Assembly (NCBI GenBank): GCA_036015235.1
Contig: CP107926.1
Coordinates: forward strand, 3,476,001-3,540,000
DNA length: 64,000 nt
Reading direction: 5' to 3'
From: Streptomyces sp. NBC_00433
GTDB lineage: Bacteria > Actinomycetota > Actinomycetes > Streptomycetales > Streptomycetaceae
Below are positions 25,017-34,039 of the stretch, piece by piece. A program made the position numbers and the translations under genes. How positions within the stretch are numbered: the stretch's first letter is position 1; each line of letters starts with the position of its first letter. The notes under the pieces are model-generated. The model saw only the letters and a list, made by a program, of their open reading frames with translations. It was not told where the DNA came from and searched no databases.

Positions 25017-26047
25017 CGAGGGTCTCCTTCCAGAAGTGGCAGGCGCTGGCCCGGTCCTGGCTGACCCGGTAGAGCGGGGGGACGTCGGTGCGGCAGATGT
25101 CCTGCGCCAGCGGGCAGCGCGGGTTGAAGGCGCAGCCCGGCGGGATGTGCAGCAGGTTCGGCGGCAGGCCCTTGATCGCGTACAGCTCCTGCCCCTTCTG
25201 GTCCAGCCGCGGGATCGAGTCGAGCAGGCCCTTGGTGTACGGATGGGCGGGGGCCCGGTAGATGTCGTGGACCGGTGAGGTCTCCACGATCCGCCCCGCG
25301 TACATCACGGCGATCTTGTCGGCGACGTCGGCGACCACGCCGAGGTCGTGGGTGATCAGGATCAGGCCCATGTTGTACTCGCGCTGAAGTCCCGCGAGCA
25401 GGTCCATCACCTGGGCCTGCACGGTGACGTCGAGTGCGGTGGTGGGCTCGTCGGCGATGATCAGCTCGGGTTCCAGCGCCATGGCCATGGCGATCATCAC
25501 CCGCTGCCGCATACCGCCGGAGAACTGGTGCGGATAGCTCCTGATCCGCTCCTTGGCGCCCGGGATGCGCACCCGCTCCATCAGCTCGATCGCCCGGACG
25601 CGGGCCGCCTTGCGGGACATCCCGCGGTGCACGGTGAACATCTCGCCCAGCTGCTCGCCCACGTTCAGCACCGGGTTGAGCGAGGACAGCGCGTCCTGGA
25701 AGATCATCGCCATCCGGGCGCCGCGCACCTTGCGGCGCTCCTCGCCGCCGAGCTTCAGCAGGTCGCGGCCCTGGAAGAGGATCTTCCCCTGGGTGACGAA
25801 GCCCGGCGGCGAGTCCAGGATGCCCATGATCGCCTGGGCGGTGACCGACTTGCCGGAACCCGACTCGCCGAGCACCGCGAGGGTCTCCCCCGCGTCGACC
25901 GAGTACTCCACGCCGTTGACGGCCTTGGCGACGCCCTCCCTGGTGCGGAATTCCACGTGCAGGTTGCGCACGTCGAGCAGCGGGCCGCCGTGCGTACCGC
26001 CTTCTTCGGTGCTCGGCTCGGCAATCGTGGCCATATCGGCGGGCTCC

Positions 26048-27040
26048 TCAGCGCAGCTTGGGGTCGAGGGCGTCGCGCACCGCGTCGCCGAGCATGATGA
26101 ACGCCAGGACGGTCACGCTCAGCGCCCCGGCGGGCCACAGCAGCATGTGCGGGGCGTTGCGGATCTGGTTGGACGCGTCGGAGATGTCGATCCCCCAGGA
26201 GACGGTGGGCGGTTTGAGGCCGACGCCGAGGTAGGACAGCGTGGCCTCCAGCGCGATGTAGGTGCCCAGCGCGATGGTGCCGACCACGATCACCGGGGCG
26301 ACGGCGTTGGGCGCGATGTGCCGCAGCAGCATCCGGGAGTTGCCGGCGCCCAGCGCCCTGGCCGCCTGCACGTAGTCGTTCTGCCGGGCGGTGATGACCG
26401 AGCCGCGGGCGATACGGGCGATCTGCGGCCAGCCGAGCAGCACCATGAAGCCGACCACCGGCCACACGGTGCTGTTGGTGACCACCGACAGGAAGACCAG
26501 GCCGCCGAGCACCACCGGGATGCCGAAGAAGACGTCGCTGAGCCGGGACAGGATCGCGTCCCACCAGCCGCCGAAGAAGCCGGCCAGGCCCCCCAGCACG
26601 CTGCCGAGCAGCACCACCCCGGCGGTCGCGCACACGCCGACCGTCACCGAGGCGCGGGCCCCGTAGACCACCCGGGTGTAGACGTCGCGGCCCTGCTGGT
26701 CGAAGCCGAACGGGTGGCCGGGCTCGGAGCCGGCCTGCGACTTCTGGAGGTTGGCCTGCAACGGGTCCTGGGAGGCGATGGTGCCCGGCCACAGCGAGAT
26801 GAAGACCAGGAAGAGGATGATCAGCACCGAGATGATGAAGACGGGGTTGCGCCGCAGGTCGCGCCACGCGTCGGACCACAGGCTGCGCGGCTTGCCCGCG
26901 GGGCCGCCCGGCTCCTGGCCGTGGTCGGGGGGGCGCTCCAGGGCGTCGGCGTCGGAGGCCGCCAGGTCCATGCCGGCGCCGTAGCCGCCGCCGGGGGCGA
27001 TGGCGCCCTGCTTCGGGTCCAGCGGGTTGTTCTCAGGCAT
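26048..27040 (-). CDS. Oligopeptide ABC transporter permease (DppC-like), second importer
   Basis: Membrane permease of 330 residues. The N-terminal 55 residues are cytoplasmic and Gly/Asp-rich, followed by PRSLWSDAWRDLRRNPVFII, the OppC-type N-terminal domain. Six hydrophobic helices follow. The EAA-type loop is YVQAARALGAGNSRMLLRHI near 215. The end is MLGDAVRDALDPKLR. ATG at 27040 is preferred over upstream starts because GAGGATC lies six bases before it and the start overlaps the end of the DppB-like gene by eight bases. Its paralogue in the third importer has a shorter N-terminal extension. Confidence 0.91.
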   Translation of the reverse strand: MPENNPLDPKQGAIAPGGGYGAGMDLAASDADALERPPDHGQEPGGPAGKPRSLWSDAWRDLRRNPVFIISVLIILFLVFISLWPGTIASQDPLQANLQKSQAGSEPGHPFGFDQQGRDVYTRVVYGARASVTVGVCATAGVVLLGSVLGGLAGFFGGWWDAILSRLSDVFFGIPVVLGGLVFLSVVTNSTVWPVVGFMVLLGWPQIARIARGSVITARQNDYVQAARALGAGNSRMLLRHIAPNAVAPVIVVGTIALGTYIALEATLSYLGVGLKPPTVSWGIDISDASNQIRNAPHMLLWPAGALSVTVLAFIMLGDAVRDALDPKLR

Positions 27041-27956
27041 AACGGATCCTCGGGTCCAGGACCGCGTAAAGCAGGTCGACCAGCAGGTTCGCGATGAGGA
27101 AGACCAGCACCAGGATGGTGACGAAGCCGACCACGGTCGGCGCGTTGTTGCGCAGGATGCCCTGGTAGAGCTGGAAGCCGACACCGTGGATGTTGAAGAT
27201 CCGCTCGGTGACGATGGCACCGCCCATGAGGAAGCCGATGTCGGTGCCGATGAAGGTGACGACCGGGATCAGCGAGTTGCGCAGCAGGTGCCTGATGATG
27301 ATCCGGTGCCGTGGCAGGCCCTTGGCGACCGCGGTGCGCAGGTAGTCGGCGCGGGTGTTCTCGGCGATCGAGGTACGGGTCAGCCGGGTGACGTAGGCCA
27401 GCGAGACCAGCGCGAGCACCAGGCCCGGCAGGATCAGCTCGTTGAAAGGCGCGTCGGGTGACACCGAGGGGCTGACCCATCCCCACTGGACGCCGAAGAG
27501 GTACTGCAGGACGTAGCCGGTGACGAAGGTCGGCACCGAGATGACGACCAGGGTGAGCAGCAGCACCCCGGTGTCGACCGGCTTGCCGCGCTTCATGCCG
27601 GTGAGGACGCCCAGCGAGATGCCGATGACGATCTCGAAGAGGATCGCCACGATGGTCAGCCGGATGGTGACAGGGAAGGCGCTGCCCATCAGGCTGGTGA
27701 CGGACTGCCCGTTGAAGGCGGTGCCGAAGTCGCCGGTGAAGATGTTCCCCATGTAGATCAGGTACTGCTGCCACAGCGGGTCGTTGAGGTGCAGGTCGTG
27801 CCGGATCTGCGCGGCGGTGGCCGGGTCGGGCGCGCGGTCGCCGAACAGCGCGGCGACCGGGTCGCCGAGCGCGTAGACCATGAAGAAGATCAGGAACGTG
27901 CTGCCGATGAACACCGGGATCATCTGGAGCAGCCGCCGGATCACATAGCGTCCCAT
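27033..27956 (-). CDS. Oligopeptide ABC transporter permease (DppB-like), second importer
   Basis: Membrane permease of 307 residues, standard DppB length. It starts GRYVIRRLLQMIPVFIGSTF with the first helix and has a large outer loop (DRAPDPATAAQIRHDLHLND). The EAA loop is NTRADYLRTAVAKGLPRHRI near 205. It ends LLYAVLDPRIRYA. Except for scattered substitutions it is the same protein as the DppB-like permease at 32965-33888. It is translationally coupled to the DppC-like gene by an eight-base overlap. Confidence 0.92.
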   Translation of the reverse strand: MGRYVIRRLLQMIPVFIGSTFLIFFMVYALGDPVAALFGDRAPDPATAAQIRHDLHLNDPLWQQYLIYMGNIFTGDFGTAFNGQSVTSLMGSAFPVTIRLTIVAILFEIVIGISLGVLTGMKRGKPVDTGVLLLTLVVISVPTFVTGYVLQYLFGVQWGWVSPSVSPDAPFNELILPGLVLALVSLAYVTRLTRTSIAENTRADYLRTAVAKGLPRHRIIIRHLLRNSLIPVVTFIGTDIGFLMGGAIVTERIFNIHGVGFQLYQGILRNNAPTVVGFVTILVLVFLIANLLVDLLYAVLDPRIRYA

Positions 27957-28028
27957 GCGGGCCCTTCCGGGGAGTTCCGGGGAATGAGGGGACCGGGGGG
28001 CGCGGGCGCCGGTGCTGCGACCGGTGCG

Positions 28029-28043
28029 GCGGCCCCCGGCCGC
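28029..28043 (-). other. Short intra-operon hairpin after the second binding-protein gene
   Basis: GCGGCC-CCC-GGCCGC starts four bases after the binding-protein stop on the minus strand. The stem is only six base pairs, but its position matches the longer hairpins of the other two importers. The 90-base gap to the permease gene holds no reading frame of note. Confidence 0.45.
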
Positions 28044-28047
28044 GGTG

Positions 28048-29700
28048 TCACTTGACCTTGATCTCGTTGTAGACGGGCACGCTGAAAGGGTTCAGCGCGA
28101 CGTTCGAGAGGTTGGTCGAGAAGCCGGCGCTGCCGTTCTGGTACCACAGCGGGATCGCGGGCATGTCGATGACCAGCTGCTTCTCCGCCTCCTGGAACTT
28201 GCTGACGGACTCGCTCGAGGAGCTCGCCGCGTTGGCCTCGTTGACCAGCTTGTCGAAGTTGGCGTTGCTGTAGTGCGAGTCGTTCGACGAGGCGTCGGTG
28301 AAGTACTGCGGCTGCAGGAAGTCCTGGATCAGCGGGTAGTCCATCTGCCAGCCGGCCCTGAAGGGGTCGTTCAGCTGCTTGCTGGTGATCCGGTTGCGGA
28401 AGTCGGCGAAGGTGCCGATGGGGGCGCCGACGCAGGCCTTGTTGTTGCCCAGCGCGTTGTTGATGCTGTTGCAGACCGCGTCGACCCATTCCTTGTGCGA
28501 GCCGGTGTCCGCGTTGTAGGAGATGGTGATCTTGCCGCCGGGCAGGCCGCCGCCCTCGGCGATCAGCTGCTTGGCCTTGTCGGCGTTGAAGGTGCACTCG
28601 TCGCCGCACAGCCCGGCCTTGAAGCCGCCCGCGTCACCGAGCACCGGGGAGGTCCAGTCGGTGGCCGGGGTGCGGGTCTGCTGGAAGATCTGGTCGGTGA
28701 TCTGCTTGCGGTTGATCGCCATCGACAGGCCCTGCCGGACCTTCGCCGAGTTCGCCGAGGACCAGCGCGGGCTGTACAGCGGGAAGGAGATGGTCTGGAT
28801 GATGCCGGCCGGCACGTTGATGTAGCGGTTGCCGAGGTCGCTCTTGACGTTGCGCAGCTGGGTGACCGGGACGTCGTCGACGAGGTCGAGGTTGCCGGCC
28901 TGGAGGTCGGTGTACGCGGTGTTGTTGTCGGTGTAGACCCGCAGCTCGACCCCGCCGTTCTGCGCCGGGTCGGGGCCCTTGTAGCCGTCCCACTTCCTCA
29001 GCTCCATCTTGGAGCCCTTGGTGTAGGAGGCGATCTGGTAAGGGCCGTTGCCGATCGGCTTGGCGAGCCACGCCTGGCGGTTGGTGAAGAAGGCCTGCGG
29101 CAGCGGGTCGAAGGCCGCGTAGCCCAGGGTGTCGGGGAAGAGCGCGAACTTCTGGTTGAGCCTGACCTTGAACTCGGTGTCGGAGACCTTCGTCAGGCCG
29201 GACAGCGTGGTGGCGGAGGCCTTCGCGCCCGGGGTGTCGGGGTGCACCTTGTCGTAGCCGTCGATGTAGCTGAAGAAGCTGGCGTTGAGCTGGGCGTTCT
29301 TCAGCTGGGTGTCGAAGTTCCAGGCGTTGATGAAGGAGTCGGCGGTGACCGGCTCGCCGTTGCTGAAGGTCCAGCCGGTCTTGAGCTTGATGTCGAAGTT
29401 CTGCGAGTCGGTGGACGTGATCGACTGGGCGATCATGTTCTCGGCCTTGGCGGTCTTCGGGTTGTAGGCCTTCAGGCCGCGGAAGACCATGTCGAGGACC
29501 TTGCCGCCCTGCACCTCGTTGGTGTTGGCCGGCTCCAGCGGGTTCTGCGGGTCGCCCCAGGAGGCCCGTACGATGCCGCCGCCGCTGCCGCCGGTCGAGG
29601 TGCTGCTCCCGCCGTTGTCACCGCTGCTGCCGCAGGCGGCGGCTGTCAGGGCGACGACGGTCACGCCGACGGCCCACTTCACGCGCGTGGCTCCGCGCAT
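28048..29700 (-). CDS. Oligopeptide-binding lipoprotein, second importer
   Basis: Extracytoplasmic family 5 solute-binding protein of 550 residues. The ATG at 29700 is chosen because AGGAGG ends six bases before it; an in-frame ATG at 29715 overlaps that site. The signal peptide (MRGATRVKWAVGVTVVALTA) ends in lipobox TAAAC with Cys23 lipidated, then a Ser/Gly linker. Landmarks are ASWGDPQNPLEPANTNEVQG near 50, NFDIKLKTGWTFSNGEPVTA near 105 and LGYAAFDPLPQAFF. A conserved Cys pair in AVCNSINNALGNNKACVGAP is probably a disulfide. It resembles the third-importer protein throughout and is the DppA-like receptor for the permeases downstream. Confidence 0.92.
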   Translation of the reverse strand: MRGATRVKWAVGVTVVALTAAACGSSGDNGGSSTSTGGSGGGIVRASWGDPQNPLEPANTNEVQGGKVLDMVFRGLKAYNPKTAKAENMIAQSITSTDSQNFDIKLKTGWTFSNGEPVTADSFINAWNFDTQLKNAQLNASFFSYIDGYDKVHPDTPGAKASATTLSGLTKVSDTEFKVRLNQKFALFPDTLGYAAFDPLPQAFFTNRQAWLAKPIGNGPYQIASYTKGSKMELRKWDGYKGPDPAQNGGVELRVYTDNNTAYTDLQAGNLDLVDDVPVTQLRNVKSDLGNRYINVPAGIIQTISFPLYSPRWSSANSAKVRQGLSMAINRKQITDQIFQQTRTPATDWTSPVLGDAGGFKAGLCGDECTFNADKAKQLIAEGGGLPGGKITISYNADTGSHKEWVDAVCNSINNALGNNKACVGAPIGTFADFRNRITSKQLNDPFRAGWQMDYPLIQDFLQPQYFTDASSNDSHYSNANFDKLVNEANAASSSSESVSKFQEAEKQLVIDMPAIPLWYQNGSAGFSTNLSNVALNPFSVPVYNEIKVK

Positions 29701-29824
29701 CGCGTGCCTCCTCATGGGTCACAAATGACACTTCGTAACCCATGACACAGCAATTGCGGCAAAGCCGCACTTCTACACCTGCGTGTCGCGTACCCAATGC
29801 GTTGGCCAGAGCGCGACACCACGT

Positions 29825-29859
29825 CAGAAGGGGCGCCCCCGGCGGGGGCGCCCCTTCTG
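29825..29859 (-). terminator. Terminator after the third importer
   Basis: A perfect 16-bp stem (CAGAAGGGGCGCCCCC and its complement) with a 3-base loop, 24 bases beyond the last stop codon of the third importer and upstream of the second importer's start. It lacks a T-run. Confidence 0.82.
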
Positions 29860-29882
29860 CGGTGCTGTCGCGGACGGTCCGG

Positions 29883-31007
29883 TCAGGCGGCGCCCACCAC
29901 GTCCTTCTCCTCGGCGAAGTGGCACGCGGACTCGTGCTTCGCCGGGGTGTCGACGTTCGCGAACCGGGTCGGGATCGCGAGCAGCGGCTCCTCCACCGCA
30001 CACCGGTCCTCCGCCTTCCAGCAGCGGGTGCGGAAGCGGCACCCGGACGGCGGATTCGCCGGCGAGGGCACGTCACCGCTCAGGATGATCCGCTCCCGGT
30101 GCTCGCGCGCCTCGGGGTCGGGCACCGGCACCGCGGACAGCAGCGCCTGGGTGTACGGGTGCGTGGGGTGCTCGTAGATTTCGGCGTCCGAGCCGATCTC
30201 CGCCATCTTGCCCAGGTACATCACGCCGACGCGGTCGGAGATGTGCCGCACGATCGACAGGTCGTGCGCGATGAAGATGTAGGACAGGTTGAACTCGTCC
30301 TGGAGCTTCTCCATCAGGTTGATGACCTGCGCCTGCACCGACACGTCCAGCGCCGAGACGGGCTCGTCGCAGATGATGATCTCCGGGTTGAGCGCGAGGC
30401 CGCGGGCGATGCCGATGCGCTGGCGCTGGCCGCCGGAGAACTGGTGCGGGTAGCGGTTGATGTACTCGGGGTTCAGGCCGACGACGTCGAGCAGTTCCTC
30501 GACCCGCTTGCGGCGGTCGCCCTTGGGCGCCACCTCGGGGTGGATGTCGTACGGCTCACCGATGATGTCGCCGACCGTCATCCGCGGGTTGAGCGAGGTG
30601 TACGGGTCCTGGAACACCATCTGGATGTTGCGCCGCACCGCCTTGAGCGCGCGGCCCGACAGCTTGGTGATGTCCTGGCCCTTGTAGAAGACCTCGCCCG
30701 CCGTGGCCTGCTCCAGGCTCATCAGCAGCTTGGCGACGGTGGACTTGCCGCAGCCCGACTCGCCCACGATGCCCAGCGTCTCGCCCGCGAACAGGTCGAA
30801 GGAGATGCCGTCGACGGCCTTGACGGCGCCGATCTGCCGCTTGACGACGATGCCCTGGGTCAGCGGGAAGTGCTTGACCAGGTTGCGCACCTGCAGGATC
30901 GGCTCCCGCTCGGCGAGCTGGGCGGCGGCGGCCGAGGCCACCTCCACCACGGGCGCGGTCTCGGGCGCCGCGTCCTCGGGGTCCTTGGGGAGGGTGGTGT
31001 CACTCAC
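29883..31007 (-). CDS. Oligopeptide ABC transporter ATP-binding protein (OppF type), third importer
   Basis: ATPase of 374 residues, last gene of the importer beginning at 35.7 kb. Walker [11 protein letters not shown]-loop [15 protein letters not shown], signature [14 protein letters not shown], Walker [13 protein letters not shown] and H-loop AHDLSIV are intact. The Walker B residue before Asp is Cys, where the paralogue has Ala. The C-terminal four-cysteine domain is present ([14 protein letters not shown]). GTG start overlaps the stop of the OppD-type gene by eight bases and has AAGGAG upstream. The N-terminal 35 residues are a variable Glu/Ala-rich tail. Confidence 0.92.
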   Translation of the reverse strand: MSDTTLPKDPEDAAPETAPVVEVASAAAAQLAEREPILQVRNLVKHFPLTQGIVVKRQIGAVKAVDGISFDLFAGETLGIVGESGCGKSTVAKLLMSLEQATAGEVFYKGQDITKLSGRALKAVRRNIQMVFQDPYTSLNPRMTVGDIIGEPYDIHPEVAPKGDRRKRVEELLDVVGLNPEYINRYPHQFSGGQRQRIGIARGLALNPEIIICDEPVSALDVSVQAQVINLMEKLQDEFNLSYIFIAHDLSIVRHISDRVGVMYLGKMAEIGSDAEIYEHPTHPYTQALLSAVPVPDPEAREHRERIILSGDVPSPANPPSGCRFRTRCWKAEDRCAVEEPLLAIPTRFANVDTPAKHESACHFAEEKDVVGAA

Positions 31008-32028
31008 CGAGGGTCTCCTTCCAGAAATGGCAGGCGCTGCCGCGCGCCGTGCCGACCGGGTGCAGCACGGGCACGTCGGTACGGCAGATGTCCTGCGCCA
31101 TCGGGCAGCGCGGGTTGAAGGCGCAGCCCGACGGGATACGCGTCAGGTTCGGCGGCAGGCCCTTGATCGCGTACAGCTCCTGGCCCTTCTGGTCCAGCCG
31201 GGGAATCGACTGGAGCAGGCCCTTGGTGTACGGGTGCGCGGGCTTGGCGTAGATGTCGTGGACGGGGGCGTCCTCGACGATCCGGCCCGCGTACATCACG
31301 GCGATCTTGTCGGCGACGTCGGCGACCACGCCGAGGTCGTGGGTGATCAGGATCAGGCCCATGTTGTACTCGCGCTGCAGCTCCGCGAGCAGTTCCATGA
31401 CCTGCGCCTGGACCGTCACGTCGAGAGCCGTGGTGGGCTCGTCGGCGATGATCAGGTCGGGCTCCAGGGCCAGCGCCATGGCGATCATGATGCGCTGGCG
31501 CATACCGCCGGAGAACTGGTGCGGGTAGTCGCCCACCCGCTCCTTGGCGGCCGGGATGCGCACCCGGTCCATCAGCTCGATGGCCTTGGCCTTGGCGTCC
31601 TTGCGGGACAGGCCCTGGTGCACCCGGTACATCTCGCCGAGCTGGTAGCCCACGCTGAGCACCGGGTTGAGCGAGGACAGCGCGTCCTGGAAGATCATCG
31701 CGATCTTCCGGCCGCGGATCTTCCGCCGCTCCTCGCCGGACATCTTGAGCATGTCCCGGCCCTGGAAGAAGATCTCTCCCTTGGGAATCCGGGCCGGCGG
31801 CATGTCGAGGATGCCCATGACGGCCTGCGCGGAGACCGACTTGCCGGAGCCGGACTCGCCGAGCACGGCGAGGGTCTCGCCGGCGCTCACCGAGTAGTTG
31901 ACACCGTTCACGGCCTTGGCGACGCCGTCACGGGTGTGGAATTCCACGTGCAGGTCGCGCACTTCGAGCAGCGGCGCCAGCTTCGCGTCAGGCGCGGGAA
32001 CGTCCGATATATCGTCGATGACAGTCAA
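31000..32028 (-). CDS. Oligopeptide ABC transporter ATP-binding protein (OppD type), third importer
   Basis: ATPase of 342 residues with a TTG start. The start is fixed by AGGAGG about eight bases upstream; the frame further upstream merely shadows the permease gene. Walker [18 protein letters not shown]-loop [15 protein letters not shown], signature [14 protein letters not shown], Walker [13 protein letters not shown] and H-loop [16 protein letters not shown]. The C-terminal domain has [12 protein letters not shown] and SACHFW. DNA stretches of more than 40 bases near the H-loop appear identical to the second importer's OppD gene, so the duplicates may exchange sequence. Confidence 0.92.
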   Translation of the reverse strand: MTVIDDISDVPAPDAKLAPLLEVRDLHVEFHTRDGVAKAVNGVNYSVSAGETLAVLGESGSGKSVSAQAVMGILDMPPARIPKGEIFFQGRDMLKMSGEERRKIRGRKIAMIFQDALSSLNPVLSVGYQLGEMYRVHQGLSRKDAKAKAIELMDRVRIPAAKERVGDYPHQFSGGMRQRIMIAMALALEPDLIIADEPTTALDVTVQAQVMELLAELQREYNMGLILITHDLGVVADVADKIAVMYAGRIVEDAPVHDIYAKPAHPYTKGLLQSIPRLDQKGQELYAIKGLPPNLTRIPSGCAFNPRCPMAQDICRTDVPVLHPVGTARGSACHFWKETLGE

Positions 32029-32039
32029 CGTACGCCCTC

Positions 32040-32972
32040 CTAGCGCAGCTTGGGGTCGAGGGCGTCGCGGACCGCGTCGCCGAGCAGGATGAAGGCCAGC
32101 ACCGTCACGCTGAGCGCGCCCGCGGGCCACAGCAGCATGTGCGGCGCGTTGCGGATCTGCTCGGCCGCGGAGGAGATGTCGATACCCCACGAGACGGCCG
32201 GCGGCTTGAGGCCCACGCCGAGGAAGGACAGTGTCGCTTCCAGCGAAATGAAGGTGCCGAGCGCGATGGTGGACCATACGATGACCGGAGCCAGCGCGTT
32301 CGGGGCGATGTGCCGCAGCAGGACTCTGCCGTGGCCCGCGCCGAGTGCCTTGGCCGCCAGGACGTAGTCCTGCTCCTTCGCGGTGATCACGGCACCGCGG
32401 GCGATGCGGGCCAGCTGCGGCCAGCCCAGCAGGATGATGAAGGTCGACACGGTGGCCACCGAGCCGCCCTTGACCGCGGACAGGAAGACGACGCCGCCGA
32501 GCAGGATCGGGATGCCGAAGAAGATGTCGCTGATCCGGGAGATGATCGCGTCGAGCCAGCCGCCGAAGTAGCCGGACAGGCCGCCGAGCACCGCGCCGAG
32601 CACGGCCACGCCGAGCGTCGAGAAGATGCCGACCTCGACCGAGGCGCGGGCACCGTAGACGGTACGGGTGTAGACGTCGCAGCCCTGCTGGTCGAAGCCG
32701 AACCAGTGGCCTGAGGTCGGGCCGTTCTGCGAGTTGATCAGGTCGCACTGCAACGGGTCCTGGCTGGCTATCAGGCCGGGCCAGATCGAGATGACGATCA
32801 GGAACAGGATGACCAGCGCCGATATGTAGAAGATCGGCTTGCGGCTCAGGTCGTACCAGGCGTCGTTCCACAGGCTGCGCGGCCGGTCGCGCTTGTCGAC
32901 GGGGACGGGCACGCCGTCCGGGGCGACGGCGGGGACACCGTCGAGGATCACGGCGTCGGTGTTCTCAGGCAT
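32040..32972 (-). CDS. Oligopeptide ABC transporter permease (DppC-like), third importer
   Basis: Membrane permease of 310 residues, shorter at the N-terminus than its paralogue at 26048-27040. OppC-type N-terminal domain PRSLWNDAWYDLSRKPIFYI, six helices, EAA-type loop YVLAAKALGAGHGRVLLRHI near 200, end LLGDAVRDALDPKLR. The outer loop has two cysteines (LQCDLINSQ and FDQQGCDVYTR) that the second-importer paralogue lacks (LQANLQKSQ, FDQQGRDVYTR). These may form a disulfide. It overlaps the DppB-like gene by eight bases. Confidence 0.91.
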   Translation of the reverse strand: MPENTDAVILDGVPAVAPDGVPVPVDKRDRPRSLWNDAWYDLSRKPIFYISALVILFLIVISIWPGLIASQDPLQCDLINSQNGPTSGHWFGFDQQGCDVYTRTVYGARASVEVGIFSTLGVAVLGAVLGGLSGYFGGWLDAIISRISDIFFGIPILLGGVVFLSAVKGGSVATVSTFIILLGWPQLARIARGAVITAKEQDYVLAAKALGAGHGRVLLRHIAPNALAPVIVWSTIALGTFISLEATLSFLGVGLKPPAVSWGIDISSAAEQIRNAPHMLLWPAGALSVTVLAFILLGDAVRDALDPKLR

Positions 32973-33888
32973 ACCGGATCCTCGGGTCCAGGACCGCGTA
33001 GAGCAGGTCGACGAGCAGGTTCGCGAGCAGGAAGACGATCACCAGGATCGTCACGAAGCCCACGACGGTGGCAGGGCTGTTGTGCACGATGCCCTGGTAG
33101 ATCTGGTAGCCCACGCCGTGGATGTTGAAGATGCGCTCGGTGACGAGGGCGCCGGCCATCAGGTTGCCGATGTCCGTACCGAGGAAGGTCACCACGGGTA
33201 TGAGCGAGTTCCGCAGCATGTGGTTGGTGATCACCCGGCGCCGCGGCAGGCCCTTGGCCACCGCCGTGCGCAGGTAGTCCGCCCGGGTGTTCTCCGCGAC
33301 CGAGGTGCGGGTCAGTCGGGCCACATACGCGAGGGAGACGCCGGCCAGTACCAGGCCGGGCATGAGCAGGTCCTTGAAGGGCGCGCCCTCACCGACCGAG
33401 GGATGCACGATCGACCACTTGACGCCGAAGAAGTACTGCAGCACGTAGCCGGTGACGAAGGTCGGGATCGACACGACGATCAGCGTCATCGCCAGCACGC
33501 CGGTGTCGAAGAACCGCCCGCGGCGCAGGCCGGCGAAAACGCCGAGCGCCACACCGATGACCGCTTCGATGACGAACGCGACGATGGTCAGCCGCAGAGT
33601 CACGGGGTACGCGGTCTTGAGCAGGTCGGTGACCGGCTGCTGGTTCCACGCGTTGCCGAAGTCGCCTTGGAAGACGCCCTTCATGTAGATCCAGTACTGC
33701 TGGATCAACGGGTCGTTGAGGTGGTACTCGAGTCTGATCTGCGCGGCGGTGGCCGGGTCCGGGGTGCGGTCACCGAACATGGCAGCCACGGGGTCACCGA
33801 GACCCCACACCATCACGAAGATCAACAATGTGGTTCCGATGAAGACCGGAACCATCTGGAGCAGTCGCCTGATGACGTAGCGCCCCAT
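32965..33888 (-). CDS. Oligopeptide ABC transporter permease (DppB-like), third importer
   Basis: Membrane permease of 307 residues. ATG at 33888 is supported by GGAGG five bases upstream. Helix 1 lies in LLQMVPVFIGTTLLIFVMVW, the outer loop begins DRTPDPATAAQIRLEYHLND, and the EAA loop is NTRADYLRTAVAKGLPRRRV. The end LLYAVLDPRIRYA is identical to that of the second-importer permease. Together with the DppC-like subunit it forms the translocation pore. It is separated from the binding-protein gene by about 150 bases containing a strong hairpin. Confidence 0.92.
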   Translation of the reverse strand: MGRYVIRRLLQMVPVFIGTTLLIFVMVWGLGDPVAAMFGDRTPDPATAAQIRLEYHLNDPLIQQYWIYMKGVFQGDFGNAWNQQPVTDLLKTAYPVTLRLTIVAFVIEAVIGVALGVFAGLRRGRFFDTGVLAMTLIVVSIPTFVTGYVLQYFFGVKWSIVHPSVGEGAPFKDLLMPGLVLAGVSLAYVARLTRTSVAENTRADYLRTAVAKGLPRRRVITNHMLRNSLIPVVTFLGTDIGNLMAGALVTERIFNIHGVGYQIYQGIVHNSPATVVGFVTILVIVFLLANLLVDLLYAVLDPRIRYA

Positions 33889-33912
33889 CTGCCCTCCAGG
33901 GATCGGGCAGAC

Positions 33913-33941
33913 GTCGGCCGGGGCTTGTGGCCCCGGCCGAC
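33913..33941 (-). terminator. Intra-operon hairpin after the third binding-protein gene
   Basis: A perfect 12-bp stem (GTCGGCCGGGGC and its complement) with a 5-base loop, between the binding-protein stop and the permease gene. No T-run. Position matches the hairpins of the other two importers, suggesting partial termination or 3'-end protection of the binding-protein mRNA. Confidence 0.68.
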
Positions 33942-34039
33942 ATCCACACCGCGAGCGGTTGTTTGTCAGTAACCCCCGCAAGCGTGCCCGGACGTCTCCC
34001 CTGTACGGACTCGCTTACTGCAGGTCGTGCGAGATCAGG

